Positions 44,025-44,895 of a DNA stretch of 44,895 nt are shown here, piece by piece. A program made the translations under genes and the position numbers. The notes beneath the pieces were generated by a model. The model was not told where the DNA came from. It made no database searches and was given only the letters and a program-made list of their open reading frames with translations. Positions within the stretch are counted from its first letter, which is position 1, and each line of letters starts with the position of its first letter. The DNA is from an uncultured Pseudomonadota bacterium (GTDB lineage: Bacteria; Pseudomonadota; Alphaproteobacteria; RF32; CAG-239): the NCBI GenBank assembly GCA_949297185.1, contig CASFRM010000012.1:1-44895 (forward strand). The letters are read 5' to 3'.

Positions 44025-44053
44025 TTGACTAAGCCGTCGGGTGAGTGTATAAA
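44025..44053 (+). promoter_or_regulatory. Strong sigma70 promoter in leader copy 2
   Basis: TTGACT (44025-44030), 17-base spacer, TATAAA (44048-44053), followed by the 20-bp palindrome at 44061-44080 at the predicted start point, exactly as in copy 1. Confidence 0.8.
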
Positions 44054-44082
44054 CACTACTATGATACATTAGTGTATCATGA

Positions 44083-44112
44083 AGCGACCTGAGATAATTA
44101 GGTCGCTTTTTT
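44083..44112 (+). terminator. Leader terminator 1, copy 2
   Basis: AGCGACCT/AGGTCGCT stem (44083-44107) and six T, same as copy 1. Confidence 0.87.
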
Positions 44113-44123
44113 GTTTGTAACCC

Positions 44124-44162
44124 AAACGCCTCAGCTTTTGATTAAGCCCGAGGCGTTTTTTT
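44124..44162 (+). terminator. Leader terminator 2, copy 2
   Basis: AAACGCCTC/GAGGCGTTT stem (44124-44158) and T run. The loop sequence differs slightly from copy 1 while the stem is unchanged, which points to selection for the hairpin. Confidence 0.87.
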
Positions 44163-44177
44163 ATGAAAGGAAAAAAT

Positions 44178-44804
44178 ATGGATATCAGTCGAGTAAGAAA
44201 AGATGTTGAAGATGTATTTTATGGTAAAAAGCCTGTCAAAAGAACCAACCCAAAAGAAGGGCAAAGTGCATACTATTATGTAATGCCCAAAGATAATGAC
44301 CCCGATGATTATGAAATTATTGATGTGGAGAGCAAAGATACGCCCAATCCTCGTTTGCAAAATTCCTCGGCACCATCATCAACTGCTACCAACAATAATA
44401 GCGTCAATCCTATAAAGACGCTCTATAATAGCATCCAAACCGTCAACGCGTTTGTTCCCACGGTTGCCGACATGGCCGGTGAATACTTCAAGATGAAAAA
44501 TCATGGATTTAGATACCTTGATGATTACCACCATTGCAAAGCCAATTTCAATGCGGCTCAAAAAGGAACCGGAGCTGCCAATGCTGCAAGGATTGCGGGA
44601 GATATTAAAGAAGGAATTGACTATTACTGGAATGTGCTATATAAAGGGTTATCGCCCGAGGCTGCCCATCAAGACATGGTTCATGATCTTTCCATCAACC
44701 GTCTGGGGCTTAGCAAAGGCCGCAGCGGCAAATGGAATAATGCCAAAGATGCCTGTGCGGAGTTTCGGGATAGTAACAAGGATTTTCATGAAAAATATTG
44801 GTAG
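44178..44804 (+). CDS. Effector-like protein with RHS-type C-terminal domain, cassette 3
   Basis: A 208-residue protein from the ATG at 44178 (AAAGGA seven bases upstream); an in-frame ATG 15 bases earlier is less likely. No signal peptide. The N-terminal half is polar and Pro/Asp/Ser-rich. The C-terminal about 100 residues have YHHCKANFNAAQKGTGAANA, then IKEGIDYYWN, then DLSINRLGLSKG and DACAEF, matching the domain of the other two cassette genes. N-termini of the three differ completely. It follows leader copy 2 and precedes a partial membrane-protein gene by three bases. Base composition is nearer the genome average than in cassettes 1 and 2. Confidence 0.6.
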   Translation: MDISRVRKDVEDVFYGKKPVKRTNPKEGQSAYYYVMPKDNDPDDYEIIDVESKDTPNPRLQNSSAPSSTATNNNSVNPIKTLYNSIQTVNAFVPTVADMAGEYFKMKNHGFRYLDDYHHCKANFNAAQKGTGAANAARIAGDIKEGIDYYWNVLYKGLSPEAAHQDMVHDLSINRLGLSKGRSGKWNNAKDACAEFRDSNKDFHEKYW

Positions 44805-44807
44805 GTT

Positions 44808-44895
44808 ATGATGTCAAAGGTCTTATCGTTTTTATCCGCCCACAAACGAGCCATTAAGGTTTTGATATGTATATGCGTTATTGGGTATATGTTAA
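44808..44895 (+). CDS. Membrane protein, 3' end beyond window
   Basis: The frame begins ATGATG (44808 or 44811; spacing from AGG favours the second) and is open to the window edge, 29 codons. It encodes MMSKVLSFLSAHKRAIK followed by a hydrophobic helix (VLICICVIGYML). It lies directly after the cassette-3 gene, repeating the effector-like/small-membrane-protein order. Confidence 0.5.
   Translation, partial: MMSKVLSFLSAHKRAIKVLICICVIGYML

Larger units (their letters stand above)
43992..44183 (+). repeat. Leader repeat, copy 2
   Basis: Near-identical to 41242-41435 (differences: a TGCT/CACT change after the -10 element, T-run lengths, and a few loop bases). It includes the palindrome 44061-44080. 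It ends in the shared ribosome binding site AAAGGA and the first codons of the gene at 44178. Confidence 0.92.

Overview
This 44.9 kb window comes from an AT-rich alphaproteobacterium that can live without oxygen. Alphaproteobacterial marks are a full-length CtrA cell-cycle regulator beside fliI-fliJ, VirB8-like proteins, the YfgM-like/BamB/Der operon and a local cluster of GANTC (CcrM-type) sites. An oxygen-free life is suggested by a class III ribonucleotide reductase operon, alongside an Fe-type superoxide dismutase. The style fits uncultured gut or host-associated Rhodospirillales-like lineages, but that placement is inference; no rRNA is present.

Layout. 1-2.6 kb: small accessory island against an initiator tRNA gene, with an HTH regulator cut by the window edge, an integrase remnant, a PD-(D/E)XK nuclease-like gene and an unknown small gene. 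2.6-6.2 kb: tRNA-fMet, cold-shock protein, oligoendopeptidase F, a membrane protein and a lone GlmU-type nucleotidyltransferase domain. 6.2-12 kb: envelope genes, namely a DUF2207-type membrane protein, two tandem VirB8-like proteins, and a TolC-like lipoprotein with a C-terminal Ig/cadherin-like domain. 12-15.9 kb: an NrdR-boxed nrdD operon in which the glycyl-radical domain is a separate small gene, followed by nrdG and an ICMT-like methyltransferase. 16-22 kb: ctrA, fliI-fliJ, sodB, an unknown gene, a REP-like repeat area and a 634-residue flagellin with a beta-helix-like central insert. 22-26.7 kb: der-bamB-yfgM-like operon and a membrane protein. 26.8-33.5 kb: diguanylate cyclase, RlmD/TrmA-type methyltransferase, a lipoprotein, transketolase and class II aldolase. 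33.5-41.2 kb: small membrane protein and lipoprotein, a tightly overlapping operon (MEMO1-AMMECR1 fusion, M49-like zinc peptidase, L-serine dehydratase), then divergent serS and trpS.

41.2-44.9 kb is the most unusual stretch. Two copies of a ~190 bp leader (consensus-like promoter, 20-bp palindrome at the start point, two intrinsic terminators in tandem, shared RBS) stand before two different genes. Three genes here share a C-terminal domain resembling those of RHS/polymorphic-toxin-type proteins, and each is followed by one or two tiny membrane proteins. It looks like an array of leader/effector-like/small-membrane-protein cassettes under a common attenuation switch. A second, inverted ~75 bp repeat pair frames the middle cassette. 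Function is not established by sequence alone.
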